A DNA stretch of 6,204 nucleotides. It comes from Bacteroidota bacterium. GTDB taxonomy: Bacteria; Bacteroidota; Bacteroidia; Bacteroidales; Cfx3-03. This document shows, piece by piece, positions 5,318 to 6,204 of this stretch (position 1 is its first letter; each line of letters starts with the position of its first letter). The stretch covers positions 1 to 6,204 of the forward strand of contig JAUZOX010000174.1 in the NCBI GenBank assembly GCA_030706265.1, written 5' to 3'. The position numbers were made by a program, and so were the translations under genes. The notes under the pieces were generated by a model. It saw only the letters and a list, made by a program, of their open reading frames with translations, was not told where the DNA came from and searched no databases.

Positions 5318-6204
5318 ATGAAAGAACTCCGATTAATGAAAGGCAATGATGCGTTAGCCGAAGGAGCTATTCGCGCAGGTGCCGATGGTTATTTCGGATA
5401 TCCCATTACTCCGCAAAGCGAGATTTTGGAATATCTGATGGCTGAAAAGCCTCACGAGAGGACTGGTATGGTTGTTTTACAGGCCGAGAGTGAAGTTGCT
5501 TCAATCAATATGGTTTATGGCGGTGCCGGTTGCGGCAAGCGCGTCATGACCTCGTCTTCGAGTCCCGGCATCAGCCTGATGCAGGAAGGTCTTTCCTATA
5601 TGGCCGGTGCCGAGTTACCTTGTCTCATTGTCAATGTCGTGAGAGGAGGGCCCGGACTGGGAACCATTCAACCCTCGCAGGCCGATTATTTTCAGACCGT
5701 CAAGGGAGGAGGACACGGCGATTATAAACTGATTACGTTGGCTCCTGCCTCAGTGCAGGAGATGTATGATTTTGTTGAACAAGGTTTTGACCTTGCATTC
5801 AAATATCGAAATCCCTGTATGATTTTAAGCGATGGCGTTATTGGTCAGATGATGGAAAAAGTCCAGATTGGGGACCAGAAAAAACGCTGGACTGAAGAAT
5901 ATATCCGTACCAATCATCCGTGGGCAACTTTGGGGAAGACACCGGACCGATCACACAATATCATTACTTCGCTTCAGCTTGAATCGGCCAAACAGGAAAA
6001 AGTAAATCTGCGGATTCAGGCTAAATACAGAATATTGGAAGAAAAAGAAGTACGGTACGAGATGATCAATTGTGAAAATGCAGACTATCTGTTTGTAGCA
6101 TATGGCTCCAGCGCCCGTATTTGCCAGAAGGCCATAAAGCTCGGGGCAGAAAAAGGTTTGAAAATAGGGCTTTTGCGTCCCATCACCCTTTATCCGTTCC
6201 CTTC
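5318..6204 (+). CDS. vorB: 2-oxoacid:ferredoxin oxidoreductase alpha subunit, VorB type (3' end outside window)
   Basis: The ATG at 5318 opens a frame that stays open to the last base, giving 295 residues; the family is usually about 355-365, so roughly 60-70 are missing. The N-terminal pyrimidine-binding TPP-fold domain has RLMKGNDALAEGAIRAGADG (5-24), YPITPQSE (28-35), QAESEVASINMVYGGAG (55-71) with the conserved Glu57/Glu59 region, and RGGPGLGTIQPSQADY (109-124). From about 255 a second, transketolase C-terminal-like domain begins (YGSSAR..., then GLLRPITLYPFP at the edge). The protein starts directly at the alpha domain, without the N-terminal gamma fusion found in two-subunit KorA proteins. 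With the separate delta gene 23 nt upstream, this indicates the four-subunit architecture. With the beta (TPP) and gamma subunits it would convert a 2-oxoacid and CoA to acyl-CoA and CO2 while reducing ferredoxin. VorB similarity suggests branched-chain 2-oxoacids such as 3-methyl-2-oxobutanoate, but 2-oxoglutarate cannot be excluded from sequence. Confidence 0.9.
   Translation, partial: MKELRLMKGNDALAEGAIRAGADGYFGYPITPQSEILEYLMAEKPHERTGMVVLQAESEVASINMVYGGAGCGKRVMTSSSSPGISLMQEGLSYMAGAELPCLIVNVVRGGPGLGTIQPSQADYFQTVKGGGHGDYKLITLAPASVQEMYDFVEQGFDLAFKYRNPCMILSDGVIGQMMEKVQIGDQKKRWTEEYIRTNHPWATLGKTPDRSHNIITSLQLESAKQEKVNLRIQAKYRILEEKEVRYEMINCENADYLFVAYGSSARICQKAIKLGAEKGLKIGLLRPITLYPFP

Noticed and set aside
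1900..6204. The ferredoxin, esterase, antiporter and oxidoreductase considered as one novel functional system
   Set aside because: The genes differ in strand, are separated by a convergent hairpin and by spacers of 211-400 bp, and belong to families with independent housekeeping roles; nothing in the sequence links them.

Overview
The window looks like ordinary chromosomal sequence from an anaerobic member of the Bacteroidota, most likely Bacteroidales. The evidence is AT-rich intergenic DNA, start codons preceded by A/T-rich leaders instead of Shine-Dalgarno sequences, one close match to the Bacteroidota -33/-7 promoter (TTG, 21 bp, TAnnTTTG), and a four-subunit-type 2-oxoacid:ferredoxin oxidoreductase locus together with a separate small ferredoxin, which points to ferredoxin-based fermentative metabolism. 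The genus cannot be named from this sequence.

Layout. 1-1830 (+): the 3' part of an outer-membrane protein with one POTRA-like domain and an Omp85-like beta-barrel; its start lies left of the window but most of its signal peptide is visible. 1900-2097 (+): a 65-residue single-cluster [4Fe-4S] ferredoxin. 2101-2958 (-): an alpha/beta-hydrolase esterase convergent with the ferredoxin; the two stop codons are 3 bp apart and a 9-bp hairpin spans them. 2959-3358: a 400-bp divergent intergenic region with two copies of a ~34-nt direct repeat, a possible 39-codon membrane-peptide ORF (weak) and a good promoter. 3359-4855 (+): a CPA1-type K+/H+ (or Na+/H+) antiporter with a C-terminal TrkA_C domain. 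4856-5066: an AT-rich spacer. 5067-5294 and 5318-6204 (+): the ferredoxin-like delta subunit and the alpha subunit (VorB type, cut by the right edge) of a 2-oxoacid:ferredoxin oxidoreductase. The TPP-binding beta and the gamma subunits are expected just beyond the window.

How the genes relate. Only the last two clearly form an operon and an enzyme complex: 2-oxoacid + CoA + oxidised ferredoxin gives acyl-CoA + CO2 + reduced ferredoxin, with the delta subunit carrying electrons out. The single-cluster ferredoxin could be a soluble carrier for such an enzyme, but it is a separate unit and this is inference. The outer-membrane protein, esterase and antiporter look like independent single-gene units. 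I found no mobile element, CRISPR array, RNA gene or defence system, and no convincing new biological system. The points most worth checking are the altered VRGF-like motif in the barrel protein, the 54-bp-spaced repeat whose three core mismatches lie exactly 3 nt apart, and the unpaired fifth cysteine of the small ferredoxin.
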